Source: Amphirosellinia nigrospora
Taxonomy: Eukaryota; Ascomycota; Sordariomycetes; Xylariales; Xylariaceae
DNA: 64,000 bases
Direction: 5' to 3'
Assembly (NCBI GenBank): GCA_004123355.1
Contig: SCHM01000004.1
Location: 3,938,316-4,002,315, forward strand
Shown here: one piece after another, positions 34,543 to 46,648 of the stretch
Layout of the letters: every line of letters starts with the position of its first letter
How positions within the stretch are numbered: position 1 is the stretch's first letter
Notes under the pieces: model-generated
What the model was told of the DNA's origin: nothing
Databases searched by the model: none
What the model saw: only the letters and a program-made list of their open reading frames with translations
Made by a program: the position numbers and the translations under genes

Positions 34543-37067
34543 ATGGAATCAATCTCTAGGATATCCGACCTGCTCGAGAGCGGTAAGAGCAGAAACACCG
34601 CCGCGATACCTCTCCTCTCCACTGTCTGCCTGTCCGCTGACTGACCTGCTGCTCCTCCTCCTAGCCCGGGAGCTCACCCTCGATGCCGCCCAAGCTGCCC
34701 GGAGCACCCGTGTCACCGCCACACGGTCTCTGCCCACTGCCCAACTCAAGAAGCTCCTCGACAGCCGGAATGATCGCGAGATCCAGGACGGGCTGCGGCG
34801 CGTCATCGCGGTACGCCCCTCCGTCGACACCGACTTCCTACATGCTAACATAACTCGGGACCACGCCAGATGATGTACCGCCAGCAGCGCACCCTTCCCT
34901 TCTTCTCCTCCGTCGTAAAGAATGTCGCATCGCCGAACATAGAGATCAAGAAGCTGGTCTACATATACTTAATCCACCATGCTGAACAGGAGCCCGACCT
35001 GGCCCTACTCTCCATCAACACCATTCAAAAATCACTGTCGGATACGAGCCCTCAAGTGCGCGCCCTGGCGCTCCGCACCATGTCTGGCATCCGAGTCCCT
35101 GTTATCAGTCAGATCGTGTCTCTGGCCATAAAGAAAGGGGTCGGGGACATGTCACCACATGTGCGCAAGGCCGCCGCCCTCTCCATTCCCAAATGCTACC
35201 GGCTCGAGCCCAACACCCTTCCCCAGTTGCTGGATTATCTGGCGACGCTTCTCGGCGACAAGCAGTACTTCGTCGCCGGTGCAGCCGTCAGCGCCTTTAT
35301 GGAGATATGCCCCGACCGTATAGATTTGATCCACAAGCACTATAGGGGCCTTGTCAAGAAGATTGTCGACATGGATGAGTGGAGTCAGTTAGCCATGCTG
35401 AGGATGATGACGCTGTACGCGCGAAAATGCTTCCCGCGACGGACAAAGAGCGCTAAGCACAAGGATGCCGCCGAGGATCTCCAAGATTTCTATGGGGAGG
35501 GTGGCACACAGGCTACAGCCGAGGCCGAGGGTGAACAAGTCGTTGTTCTCGATCCCGACCTCGTTCTTCTGTTAAATGGGATCAAGCCTTTATTGCAAAG
35601 CCGAAACTCGGGGGTTGTGATCGCCGTGGCTCGCTGCTATGCGGAGATCGGTACACCAGAATATACAAAGACGGCTGTCGGTCACCTAGTTGCGCTGTTA
35701 CGTGGGCCTCAGGATATCGAACAAATTGCTCTTTATAATATCGTATCCGTGTGCCTGGCGCATCCTGTCCCCTTCGTCAAGTATGCGTCCCATTTTCTCG
35801 TGCGTGCTACGGACACAGCTCCCGTATGGGAGCTCAAACTTGAGGTCCTTACCTTGATATTCCCCCACAGCCCGCCACAAACGAAAAGCCTGATTCTCAA
35901 TGAGCTAGAACACTTTTCCCGAGGCACAAATAAGGCGCTGGTCCGGGAAGCCGTTCGCGCTATTGGTCGCTGCGCACAGGGAGATCCGACGACAGCACCA
36001 CGCTGTATGCGGTTACTTTTGGGACAAATAACAAGTCTCGACGGTACTCTTGCTGCGGAATCGCTGACGGTCATCCGTCACCTTATCCAGCTAAATCCTC
36101 ATACGCACATGGGCACGGTTGTGAGGTTAGCAAATAATCTAGACTCCGCCACCGATCCGCAGGCCCGTGCAACCATCATCTGGCTCGTGGGTGAATTTTC
36201 CGGGTCAAATGGCGAGGACAACATCGCAGCAGATGTCTTGCGCATCCTACTTAAGGACTTCACGAATGAGTCAGAGGTCGCTAAGCGGCAGATAGTCCTT
36301 CTGGCTGCGAAAGTGTATCTTCATCATATCAACCGAGAAGCAGAGAAGCAGGAACAATCAGAACCCAAGCCCGAGGAAGAGACCGAGAACCCTGCGCCAT
36401 TAGGCTTCACGCCGCCGGCAGACCACCCGGTAGTGAGGCTCTGGGACTATGTATTATTGCTAGTCCGCTATGACACTTCATACGACCTACGGGATCGCAC
36501 AAGACTATACAAGGCTCTCCTAGCCGTCCCCCAGCTCGCCAGCCTCATGCTCCTAGCACCGAAACCCGCACCCAAGCCCCAAGCCCGTCTGAGACGCGCA
36601 AAGGGTTCCCGCTGGGCTCGTCTGCACTCGTCCTGGCTGGTGGTCCCGCAGTTCATGCTCTCCGCGGCTACGAGCCCTTACCAGACTGGGTTCGGGAAGG
36701 CGCCGAACCGGACCCGAAGCTGCGCCAGGATACTACTGAAGGGGAATACACCCCAGAGGGACGTAGAGCGGTCCCCGCAGCCGAGATGCTTGGCGACGCC
36801 GGCGCGAGGGGGAAGAATAACGGGCTCATCGGCGCGGGCGCTGGCGCCGGGCTCGGAAGTATGACGCTGGACGAGTTCCTTGCTGAGGATGAAGAGGAAG
36901 AAGAGGAGTCGGAAGAAGAATCTGAAGACGCGGAAGACGGAGAGGAGGATGAAGAAGATGATGACGAAGAAGAAGAGGATGAGGAAAGCGAAGATGAAGA
37001 TGATGAAGATACAGAACATGAGGAAGACGACGCGAAAGCGGAGCTGGAAGGGTTCCTTGATTCTTGA
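34543..37067 (+). CDS. APL6: AP-3 adaptor complex beta subunit (Apl6-like)
   Basis: Large subunit of the AP-3 coat, which carries cargo from Golgi to vacuole. Exons are 34543-34582, 34665-34810 and 34870-37067. The N-terminus MESISRISDLLES and the adaptin trunk are typical (SRNDREIQDGLRRVIA, ASPNIEIKKLVYIYLIHHAE, SPHVRKAAALSIPKC, PLLQSRNSGVVIAVARCYAE, RGPQDIEQIALYNIVSVCL). The trunk ends at DYVLLLVRYDTSYDLRDRTR. A hinge follows and then a strongly acidic Asp/Glu tail (about 36880-37045) like the serine/acidic hinge of beta-3. One C is missing from the run at 36577-36580, which otherwise causes a false stop. Corrected, the gene is 795 codons, and the tail frame runs to a TGA at 37065-37067. 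The separate C-terminal ear is short or absent. Confidence 0.92.
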
Positions 37068-37548
37068 ATAAACCGACCTACCAACTTGCCTTAGTAGTTA
37101 CTACTGTAACACATACTAACCCATTGGAACCTAACTAACGAACTGCGTACGTTGGAGACAGAACTATATCACTTCGCTTGATGAAAGAACCTATTGGTTT
37201 TAGATATTCGCCCATGCGCTTGATACGGTCATAGAATAGAATGGTAACGAATATGAGTACCTGCCTATGCATATTCTTACGAACCAATGTGTATGAGAAT
37301 GATTGAACATGTGTCGGGCAGACAAATACGAGCCCCCTTAAATCATCAGAATAGCGGTGAATTTCAAGGGGAGAGGGGTTAAGCACATGTATGACCGATA
37401 TCAAGTCACGATTAGTTTTCCAACTTGAATAGTCCCCTTCACATGGCAGGCAAAGCAAAATAATCGCGTAAACAAGATAACGAGGAAAAAGTAGGCGGCT
37501 CATAGGTGCATATTCAATACCTAATGTCATTGGCTAATATTTACATGT
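37068..37548. other. Intergenic, convergent AP-3 beta / HIBADH
   Basis: About 480 bp between convergent stops; 3' UTRs presumably. The minus-strand frame 37135-37530 looks spurious. Confidence 0.5.
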
Positions 37549-38804
37549 CTATTCCTTCCCACCAAGGAATCGATAGACAACCGAGAAGTCTCTGCCTTTG
37601 CAGCCCTCGGCCTTCTCGGCCTCCTCATAAACTTCACGTGCACGAGCGCCTAGCTCTAGCTTCGCACTCGCTTCCTCAGCAGCTACAATGGCGAGCTTGA
37701 GGTCTTTCTTCATGAGACTGATACCGAAGCCGCCGGCGTAGTCGCGGCCTGCAGGCGCCGTCTCAACTACGCCCTTGACCGGGTTGTTCGTCTCCGAAGG
37801 CCAGCAGCGCCCCGTGCTGACGTTAATAATGTTGGCAAGTGTTTTCGGCTCCAGACCCATCGAATGCCGAGGTTCATCGCCTCAGCTGTGGCGATGTTGT
37901 TGATTGCTAGTAAATAGTTGTTCGCGAGCTTAGCGCTGAGACCCGTCCCCTGTACACCGCAGTGCAATACCCGCTTGCCCATCCGTAGTAGAATTGGTTC
38001 TATTGTGGGAACAAATTCTTCTGGTGAGCCGAGCATGAAGGTCAATGTGCCGGCTGTGGCGCCCACCACACCACCCGACATTGGGGCGTCGACAAATTGA
38101 CCCTGCTTGGCATCAGCGATCCATTTGGCAACTTCACGTGAAGAGGATGGATCAATAGTTGAAGAGTCAATGAAGACCCTAGATTTGGGTGAAAGGTCAG
38201 ATTTGAGTATTTCGGAGTAGACGGCCTTTACGTGCGACGGCTCAGGCAGCACCGTTATCACCGTGTCCTTAAACAGCAAGTCAGCTTTGGGTTTTTGTAA
38301 ATCATAAAACATGAGAGGCTGTGGGTTGTTTTTCTTCAGAGGATTGGCTTTATGTATAAAAAACTTAATCACAATAAGGCCAGCAAGCTGGCCCCAACTT
38401 AGATCATAGATAGAACATACTCATCATAGAAAATAGGATGGATGGGCGGCGGGAGGTGAACTTACAGCTTCTTTCGCCGCGTGGGCTACGCTCTCTGATA
38501 GCTCGACGGCAGCACCTCCGGCTTGTGATGTCCGCATATCTTCAGCCAACCGACGCATAGCGTCTTTGTTGATATCGAACAAGTGGATAGAGTCGGAAGG
38601 GGATAGCTTAGATTGGAGATTCTTAGCCATTTGGTAGCCCTGCATGACAACACTGGTTAGCTGTGGGCCTAATTGTGTGGTTCAGGAGAGTCGTACCATC
38701 TGGCCAAGACCAATAAAGCCATACCGATCCAGCCGCCTCGAAGAAGCCGAGAATGCTCGTCGTTGAGTACGGAGCGTACTCGAGAAGAGTCGCTGTGCCC
38801 TCAT
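37549..38804 (-). CDS. HIBADH: Mitochondrial 3-hydroxyisobutyrate dehydrogenase
   Basis: NAD+-dependent beta-hydroxyacid dehydrogenase that converts 3-hydroxyisobutyrate to methylmalonate semialdehyde in valine breakdown. Minus-strand exons are 38697-38804, 38466-38639 and 37549-38267. The N-terminus is an Arg/Ser-rich presequence (MRAQRLFSSTLRTQRRAF), then the Rossmann motif GFIGLGQMGYQMAKNL split by intron 1. Exon 3 has DTVITVLPEPSHV, VFIDSSTIDPSSS, the substrate-binding loop DAPMSGGVVGATAGTLTFML, and GLSAKLANNYLLAIN with the catalytic Lys. Intron 2 (38268-38465) uses a TTTAAG acceptor next to a CTGAC branch site, giving KEA-DTVITV. One base is missing near 37860 (frame change after MNLGIR). 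Corrected length is 334 codons. A GTAGGTAG motif lies about 135 nt upstream. Confidence 0.93.
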
Positions 38805-40060
38805 AGTGAAAGGCGATTGCACGTAGCTCAAAACTGCCCTGGCTACCTAAGCTAGCTTGATGCGTGCTGGATTATATGCATCCCTCGCGACGAAATCAAT
38901 CGATGCAGAGAAACTCGGTTCCAGAGGACAAGCTGTCTCGGTAGGTAGAGCACAGAATAGGTGAGGTTGCGAAGGTTGACTAAGGCAAGAATGCAAGAAT
39001 GCACTTTTCCCAGATGCTCCCCAAGTTTCGGCCCGCGGGGTACTTGCTACCTGGAAGGGGTCCCAGGTGAACCGCTGAACCGGCCATTGCCGACTCTAAG
39101 CACACGCCCAGAACCACAATGGATCGACGGTGAAGGGCTAGAGAGTCACGCGCGCGCAGCTCATGCAGGGAAGACAGAAGTGAGATTTCAAGGCATATTC
39201 CAGCCTTGCTCATTCTTTGCCTACATGGTGAAAGAGGAAAGATGGCACTGCCAATGCTTGTTTACATTGCTGTAAAATTGGTGAGAAGATGGTGGCTGAA
39301 AGTCAAGTGAAAAAAGAGCGGAAATTTTCATTTATCTTCTTGCTTGGCGCACCAAGCTCGGACCACCGAGGGACTCGCTAAAAACGGGGCTGGAAACACG
39401 GTATCCTATACAGTACCGCACTGTATAATAACACTTTCTACATCTCATGCGTCCAGCCAAGTTTGATATCTCCAGCATGACAACAAAAGAGCCTCCAATG
39501 AGTTGATAAAGTATCTTGGCGAACACTCTTCTCCGTCGAGATTAGCCCCCATCCTCTCCACGTCCCTATGCACGCCATGAACTACACTGGCCATCTTACA
39601 GGAGCGGATAACTTAGATGGCCGGATCGTGAATATAGCGAGCTAGGTGATTTCATCTTACGATACAACACCACACCACGTTGGAATGAAGTGTCAATGGC
39701 CGGAATTAATCTGCAAACAAGAAGTGAAACGAATCGCCAAGCCGTGACATGGGTTCCCATCCCAGGTTAACGGAGAACCCTCAACCGAGCAAGTTCTCAA
39801 CGCACGCGGAAAAATCGAGTTCCTGATCCCCATAGTCTTGGCAGCAAGGTTGAGTCCTCCAATGGCGTTGAACATAACTTGTATGTCAAAGACTTTGAAA
39901 TGAGAACATCGTAGCGGGCGACCATTTACATGTAAACCTTTAAATACCCCCGAGATGGCGGCCGATCAACTCGCAGCCGAGGAGATACTAACCACTCTTC
40001 ACGGACTATCCGGTACTCGCTCCTAGTAGGTGCTGTGACTACGGCCTGAACTTGCCTAGG
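38805..40060. other. Divergent intergenic HIBADH / HEXXH protein
   Basis: About 1.26 kb between divergent genes. Short frames on both strands carry no recognisable motif. Confidence 0.5.
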
Positions 40061-41253
40061 ATGAGATATACCGCCCCTCTCACGCTCGCACTCGCCGCGA
40101 CGGCCACCGCAGTCGACTTCTCGGGATCTCGCGATGCAAACAGCAGCGTGTGGTCCTCCGTGTCCGACCTGCCGGTCTCTGCCTCCCCCTCGCGGCTATG
40201 GAACCGGCCATTCAAGCGTCAGACGGGCTGGAGCCCGCCCTCGAACCTCGCCAATGCTCTACAAGAGGTCTGGGATCACTGCATGTCCACGTACTCGAAC
40301 TTCTGGGGCTTTAAGAACTACGGGTGGGACCAGATCCACGCCACGGGGGCAAGATCAACGTCTGCGTGCGATGGGAGTCAAGCACCGCCGTCACGGAAGC
40401 CCAGCGCGCGCAGGTGGCCTCGGTGTACGCGGCGCAGTACCAGAAATGGTTTTCCAGGCTGTACGGCTACGATAACTTCCCGTACTCCAATATCGACGTC
40501 AACGTCGTGGGTTGGGCCGTGACGGACAAGAGTCTACTACAGGGCTCGACGTCTGGCATTACTGTCTATACAGAAAGGATGCCGATGGTATCCCGCAGTG
40601 CTCCGAGGCCTGCGGCCGCTTCTTCCACAGGATGGGAATTACGGCTCATGCGCTGGTGGTGCCGACGCGCACTATGACCACTCTCTCTGGCTTACTGACG
40701 GCTTTGACGGAGGTGCTGGTGGGGATTGGGGACAGAGAATCGGGAGGGAGTACTTCATTGGTGCGCTAGGATCTTCGGACGTCCAGTTAGTATTCCTGAG
40801 TTTCCGTTATGTCATTTCATGCTCCTAAGACCTCTCAAAATCTTGCTGTCAACGGTAGTTACTAACTCTGAATTACTAATAGTATTCTACTCCATGAAAT
40901 GGGCCATACTTTTGGTCTCGGATGTAAGCGTTCCTGTCCCAATTGCTGTAATGAAATCTTCAAGTGTACATTTTGCTAACGAGCATTGATAGTCTATGGT
41001 ATGAGAACACGATAAATCGACAAACACATGACTTTGTGAAATTTGTTGACTAACGTTTCTCTGTTCTAGACTGGTTGCCCACCGGACAGACGAACTTTAT
41101 AATGAACGCTGGGTCCTCTACTGTGATTACGGATTTCGATGGCTGGATGTTGCGCAATTGGTGGAACGGACGTACGTAATTCTTGGAATCATTTTATTTC
41201 TGTTCGAGCAACTTTCAGAGCACCTTGTTTTCCTTTTAGGATATGATGTCTGA
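40061..41253 (+). CDS. Secreted HEXXH zincin-like protein
   Basis: Predicted extracellular metalloprotease-like protein. Exons are 40061-40785, 40883-40923, a 6-nt micro-exon 40993-40998, 41070-41171 and 41240-41253. It starts with a signal peptide (MRYTAPLTLALAATATA). Exon 2 codes ILLHEMGHTFGL, a HEXXHXXG zinc-binding helix; the next residues read GFYDWLPTGQTNFIMNAGS. Family HEXXHXXGXXD/H proteins have a third ligand just after the Gly, and here that position reads Gly-Phe, so activity is uncertain. Several Cys (YCLYRKDADGIPQCSEACG, SCAGG) suggest disulphides. Three single G losses are needed: in the runs at 40345-40349, 40542-40544 and 40630-40632. With them the sum is exactly 297 codons. 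No exact family name can be given. Confidence 0.78.
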
Positions 41254-42560
41254 AAACTTCTCCCACTTCATGCCCTAAATAGCAACAACTGACTCCGAGT
41301 ATTGTAGTGAGCCGCTACCGAGGCTGGCAGTGATGGAATGGATGATAACGAGGGCATGTGATCAAGCGCTGGGTGTTATTGCCCGATACGAGGCTTCATT
41401 CTCATGTCTAAGGCCTTCGGATGAGGCTCTATAGGGACCATATATATTGCTACTTACATTCATTCAAAGATCATAAGTGCCAATAGATGTAGCACCGCAA
41501 TTTCTACCCGCCTTTCTGTGGTTTCGACATGTGTAAACATATAGACTATAACACGCAATCCCCAGTCAGGCAAAATTAATCGAAGACCAGATGTGGCTAT
41601 GACGTTCTCAGCGGCAAAACCATTGTTGATCACCTTCCCCCCATCGTCTCTATCCTCGGGCCTAGTGTCGAATCTGGGAGCCAAGTATTTTTTGGTGCCT
41701 ACTTCTCTTTTTTTTTTTTGGCACTCTCTACCATCGTAGAGGGTGTAGAGAAACGGGGAAGAAAGGAAAGAAAGGAGAGAAGCCTCGGGCTCTGTTTCCA
41801 AGGTAAAACAAGACCTAAGTCATTCTCGAAGGAACTACGACTTTGTTGTCAACCATATTTTACCTTCAGAATTCCTGCGTTTTATCCTTGGCTTTAACGA
41901 ATTTTCCGCAGTCGTCAAAGAACGATAACGAGATGAGCTAAGAGATCGGAACCATTCATTCGTTCTAGTTATTCTATCAATTGCTGGGCTCCTGAACCGA
42001 CGAGTTATAAAAGTGGGGAAAAGATACCTGATGAAATGGTTAAATGGAAGGAATGTTTTCTAACATCGAAGAGATGTTGGCAAGGCGGGTATGGGACCTG
42101 CAAATACCGTCACCCCAAAGTCACAGGACCGACAGGGGCGACCATGCTGAAGCGAGATTCCTAAAGCTAAGAACCAATTGTCCATTTGTACATAACATTT
42201 ATCAAATATCGAACTTCACATTTGGGATATCAACGACGGGAGATTTGGGCTTCATTGATTGAACGAGTGATCATTAATCTTTTATTGTGGACCGCCAATT
42301 CCGCTCACCCAAGCGAACCGCCATAATGTTAAGGGGTGTGTATACAAGTGCCATCTCATCATGATGAGGAAAATTTCAGTCAAAACCAGAGCTGGAACAC
42401 AGCTGATAGGGGGTATGTGTATAGTGGAAAAGTGAACGACTGGGTTTTCCAGCTGATCAGGAAGCGTCAGTGTGACGCTTATATGTGGACTTTAGAATCC
42501 ATATGTTAGATGAGACTAAATCAATCTTCGAGAAGTATAGAATGTTGATGATGATGCAGA
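41254..42560. other. Intergenic, convergent HEXXH protein / Bqt4
   Basis: About 1.3 kb with no supported gene. A T10 run occurs at about 41710. The plus-strand frame 42044-42262 has no motif. Confidence 0.5.
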
Positions 42561-43889
42561 TTAGAAGACGCCCATTACGTAAGGGATCAATGCGCTGAGT
42601 ATGGTTAGTAGCTGAATGGTAATATTTAGACGGAACACTCACCCAACAGCAAGGGTCGCACTAAGTCCGACCAATGCTCGGTTCCTAACGCGCTGTTTCC
42701 TCAGTTGCACTTCCGTTTTGACCTTCTTAGATCTAGGTTCTGCAGATGGCTCATCTGGTTGCTCATCCTCTTCGTCGAGAGCAATTTCGTCGGCCTTGCT
42801 TTGTCTTGTTGCTTTCACCTGGCAAGTCGTCAATATTGCTTGCCTCCGCGGATTCGGCTGCTGCGGCTGCGACCATCTCTTTTGCTTTCTCAATCATCTG
42901 TGCAGCTTCCTCCGCGCTTGGCGGGCCATCTACAACGGGTAGTTCAACTTCCACAGCAGTATGTGTCGTCTCAACGCCTGCATTGAATTGAACTTCCTGG
43001 CCAACCTTGATATATATTTCGGTTCCTCCTCAACTGGTGCAAATACGACCTCAGGTTCCTTCTCAATAGTCTTCATTGTGATTTCCTCAGTCGGAGCTGT
43101 TGATACAGTGTCGTCTGTCTTCGCACTATTTGTCTCGGGTTCGGTTTCTTCTTGAGTGAATACAGTTTCGGGAGGGCTGAGCTGTGAACCTGATATTTTG
43201 GTAGATCGCTTGCGTGGAGAAGCAATGGCTCTCTTCTTCGAAGGGCTTACAGAGCGACGGCTACGAGTGCTCCGAGGGAGTGACGAGGGCGTGGGTGGTG
43301 CCAGCGTGGGTTGTGGTAGACCCGCGAAATCGAACTTGGGTGGCGCGGCAATCTTCTTTGGAGGGCTATCCGGCGCATTCGTCACGGCAATCTCTGCTGG
43401 ATCTAGTAGAGCCGAGATCCAGGGTGTGATGCCGTACTCTTCTGCAAGGGACATGGCCTGCTCCGGAGGAATCCATACGTTCCCAGCCGTCTCTTCGTGG
43501 CTTGTCGTAGGTAGTGACTTCATATACTTACGCTCGGCTTCCTCTTCAGTGGCTTCGGCATAAGGGAACGTTGCCTTGAACATGCCAGTCGCAGAAACAT
43601 AGCCGTCTTGGCTACGGCGCATGAGGAAGTACGAGCTCGGGGAAGATTTGAAAATGCCTGACATGATGCCCTTTGGTAAGGGAGCTCGAAGGTGTGCATA
43701 ATCGAACACGCCTAGTGCCGACGGGTCTACTTCGCCGGCAGCGCCGGCAGCAACCATCTTGGGGGTGAGCTGTGTTTGCCCCAATCGCCGCCGCGACACA
43801 AGGTCAGTATCTGTAAAAAAGTATTAGCGAGGCCCATTAAACAAACCAGACTGGCACACTCTCTTACAGACTGGTGTGTCCTCGGTCAT
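42561..43889 (-). CDS. BQT4: Bqt4-like APSES/KilA-N protein of the inner nuclear membrane
   Basis: In fission yeast Bqt4 anchors telomeres to the nuclear envelope and helps form the meiotic bouquet (family knowledge). Minus-strand exons are 43868-43889, 42643-43810 and 42561-42594. The N-terminal half is an APSES/KilA-N-type fold: [61 protein letters not shown] basic Ser-rich linker follows ([20 protein letters not shown]), then an acidic region and a C-terminal membrane segment completed by the last exon ([21 protein letters not shown]). The tail anchor favours Bqt4 over a DNA-binding cell-cycle APSES factor. Indels: one A missing at 43017-43019, and a frame change near 42780-42810 (one extra or two missing bases). 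The corrected length is about 408 codons. Confidence 0.88.
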
Positions 43890-46648
43890 GAGGGGATTGG
43901 GTTTGTTCGGAAGGTGTCGCGAGACCACCATTTTGGCAGATGTGCTGTCGGATTTCTTGACGCGACTAAACTAGTTATGGGGTCGAGGCCACTGTGCTCA
44001 GCTGTGACTTGGAATTATGATAGAATACGCAAAAGCTGATTAAAAAGGAGAATCTAATGAATGGCCTGGTGCTGTGTCGCGGGTTAGCTGATGATGATGA
44101 CGATTGGGTCGCGCGAAGTCGCGGATTCGAGGGCCGCCATCGAGGCGCGACTCGCTGCTCAGCTCGAATTGCGCAGGCCGCCTGGGATGATGGATCTCAC
44201 TCACGGTTGGGGATGGAGTCTAGTAAATGGGGAAGATGAATAGAAAATAAAACAAGCTGGCGCGACAACGACGATGTATTGTCGCAGGAAGCGCGAAGAT
44301 GGCAAAACGGTGAAGAAGGATTGAATAATCAAAAACGAGTCAGTCGGTACGAATTGACCTGGGTGCGAGCTGGAGGTGAGAGGGAGACGGGGTCTATTGT
44401 AGCACCCGGCGCAAACTGTTGGCTTTTCTGTCGGTGGGTTCCAGCTTTGGTTAGAGAAGGCAAAAGGGTGTGGGAAGCCAGCAAGACAAACTGGGGGGGA
44501 GCAAGGGAAGGGAGAGATTTTGGTTGGGGAACAGCTGGCCAAGCACCGCCGATGGGCCAGGGAAGGTGCTCAAATAGGCTTAGAAGAGAGAAGGTCCCTC
44601 GATATGTATTAGCTCATAGCTAGATACAAGGGGGTGCCTGTCTGATTAAGGAAGCAATTTTTGCTACAAGTACACTACACGTGTATATTGCTTGCATGGG
44701 TGCAGCGTTTGATTGGGCCAGATGGGTTAGGGATGCGACCCTGCTACTAATACTCTTTTGGAACTCATTTAATTTAATGTACGCTATCCCCTTTTACGTA
44801 TAGCCAGTCGCGCCAGCTGTTGGCCTTGCTCACAGGTGGAAATTCTTGAGCGCTAGACACGTACATGAACCGACAAGGTAGGCATACATATAGATAGTAT
44901 ATCTATCAAAACAGATAAAATGTCAATCAGTGCGTCTTTGCAACCTGCTCGCAGCTCTCGGTTTAAGTTTTTTTATCCCGATGGGATCCTGAGCTACCTA
45001 CTGGGGAAGTAAGCCACGCCACTTTTAGCCTGAGGCAAACCTGAACCGCTTCGTAATGAACGGGTTCTACTAATTTCCTTTGCATTAGAATCTTGAATAT
45101 GTTCTCGTTTTGTGACCACGAGGATGGCAATCTTTCATTTTAGCCGCTCTTCCTCCTCCTAAATGATAGCGATTCAGAAGACCTGGAGTAGCACAGGTTG
45201 GGTGGCTTCCTATCCTGTTTGCTTGATTAATACCTGCAATGCCCTGTCGCGGACGTAGGCCTTATTGTAAGGCTCTATGCCATAATAACTCAACTCTCTG
45301 AGGCCTCTAACATGGTGAGCATGATTAAGGCTAGTACACGGTCTTGTAACACAGCTAACTCTATTAGACGACAAAGAGCCAGTATGGGTGAATCTTAGAT
45401 GACCTTTATAACTTAGTTTTCTAGGTACAAGAGCTTAACAATATAAGTGATGAACTTCTTCACCAAGTTGAAGTTCCTGGTGCATATTTCTCCTGTCAAA
45501 GATATTTTGTGGCTTAAACCGCATTGTTTTCATAAGAGACTAAGATAACTTATTGAGACCGCACCACGTAGCTCCCTAGTACCAACTACCTAGGTATGTT
45601 GGCAATTTCTGAATGGCAGTGGTGGTGAGAGAAGGCCAGCCTCTTGACACCTCACTCTTAAGCCTACTTATATTAGTGGTGCTCTTTCCCCAGGCTCCCC
45701 GCTCTTGTGTGTGGGGGATTGCGGCTGGCCCGGTGGCTACTACAGAGGTAGACTCAGAAATGGCTCTCTGTCCACTTTTGATAAGGGTACTTGGCCTATC
45801 TCAGGTCTACCTATAGATCTTTTCTTTCTCTAACCCGCCCCCCTAAGTATTTAATGGCGACTTTTCTTCTCTGCTACTTCATAATGTGGAAATCTCTGGC
45901 CACAAGCAATAATCAACGCAAGTTGACAAATGGATCATTGTAGCATTTGATTTTCCGGTTAGTAGAGGACATTGTACCTACCCAAATGAAGTGTGAGAAT
46001 TAGATTATATAGAAGAACTTGGGATTTCAAGTCTTACCATGTCTAATCTTGCTATTCAGTCAACGTTTTGATAACAAGCAGACAACAAATGTCACATATG
46101 TATGAACTTGCGTGCCATTTTTCATTGGGTTTAATAACAAGAATATCAGGCCAAGCCAGGGATAGCTGCGCTTGGTTTTAGGCATATTCAGTCATTCTAC
46201 ATACAAATATCTTTCTGCAACTCACCACAAGACAATCGAGATCCTAACCAGAGTACCACCTTACCACCTACCTTAGCTACAGAAGCATGTAGTAGATACC
46301 TGTTGGTGGTCTAGTAGTCTGGCCTGGCAAAAAAGGGGCAGAGCCCCTCACCTAAACACAACCCAACCCCGAAAGAGCCCCACCATTGTCCCGCAGTACA
46401 AAACAAGCTCTGTGACGTCCAATCATCCCGCCTCTATAACTCACCTCACCACCAAACATCACCGCCAGTTTGTTTTCTCCCTTCTACAATTGAACACGAC
46501 TTCTTCTGGGTGCAGAGATCTGTCTTTGGCTAGACGAACCAAGTGTTATTCTAAAGACAGGGATTTTGGTAAGATCTGTCGTCTCTCTTGCATTTGATTG
46601 TTGCTTACGTACATAGATACCTTAGCCACCTACCTACCCAACTTTACG
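43890..46648. other. Long divergent intergenic region Bqt4 / RhoGDI
   Basis: About 2.8 kb. Overlapping frames at 44201-44542 (minus) and 44279-44623 (plus) are likely chance. ACTACCTAGGTA occurs at about 45586-45597 and CCACCTACCTACCC at about 46626-46639, just upstream of the RhoGDI ATG. Confidence 0.45.

Noticed and set aside
38268-38465. Alternative HIBADH acceptor at 38319 that adds about 17 residues (PLMFYDLQKPK...)
   Set aside because: It is in frame, but the acceptor at 38268 gives KEADTVITVLPEP, which matches the family without an insertion.
40061-41253. Three separate small genes in the HEXXH region
   Set aside because: The three frames follow one another with one-base steps at G runs and join into one 297-codon model with a signal peptide.
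44201-44623. Overlapping 113-114-codon frames on both strands
   Set aside because: No motif, no splice partner and opposite-strand overlap; typical chance frames in a GC-balanced 5' region.
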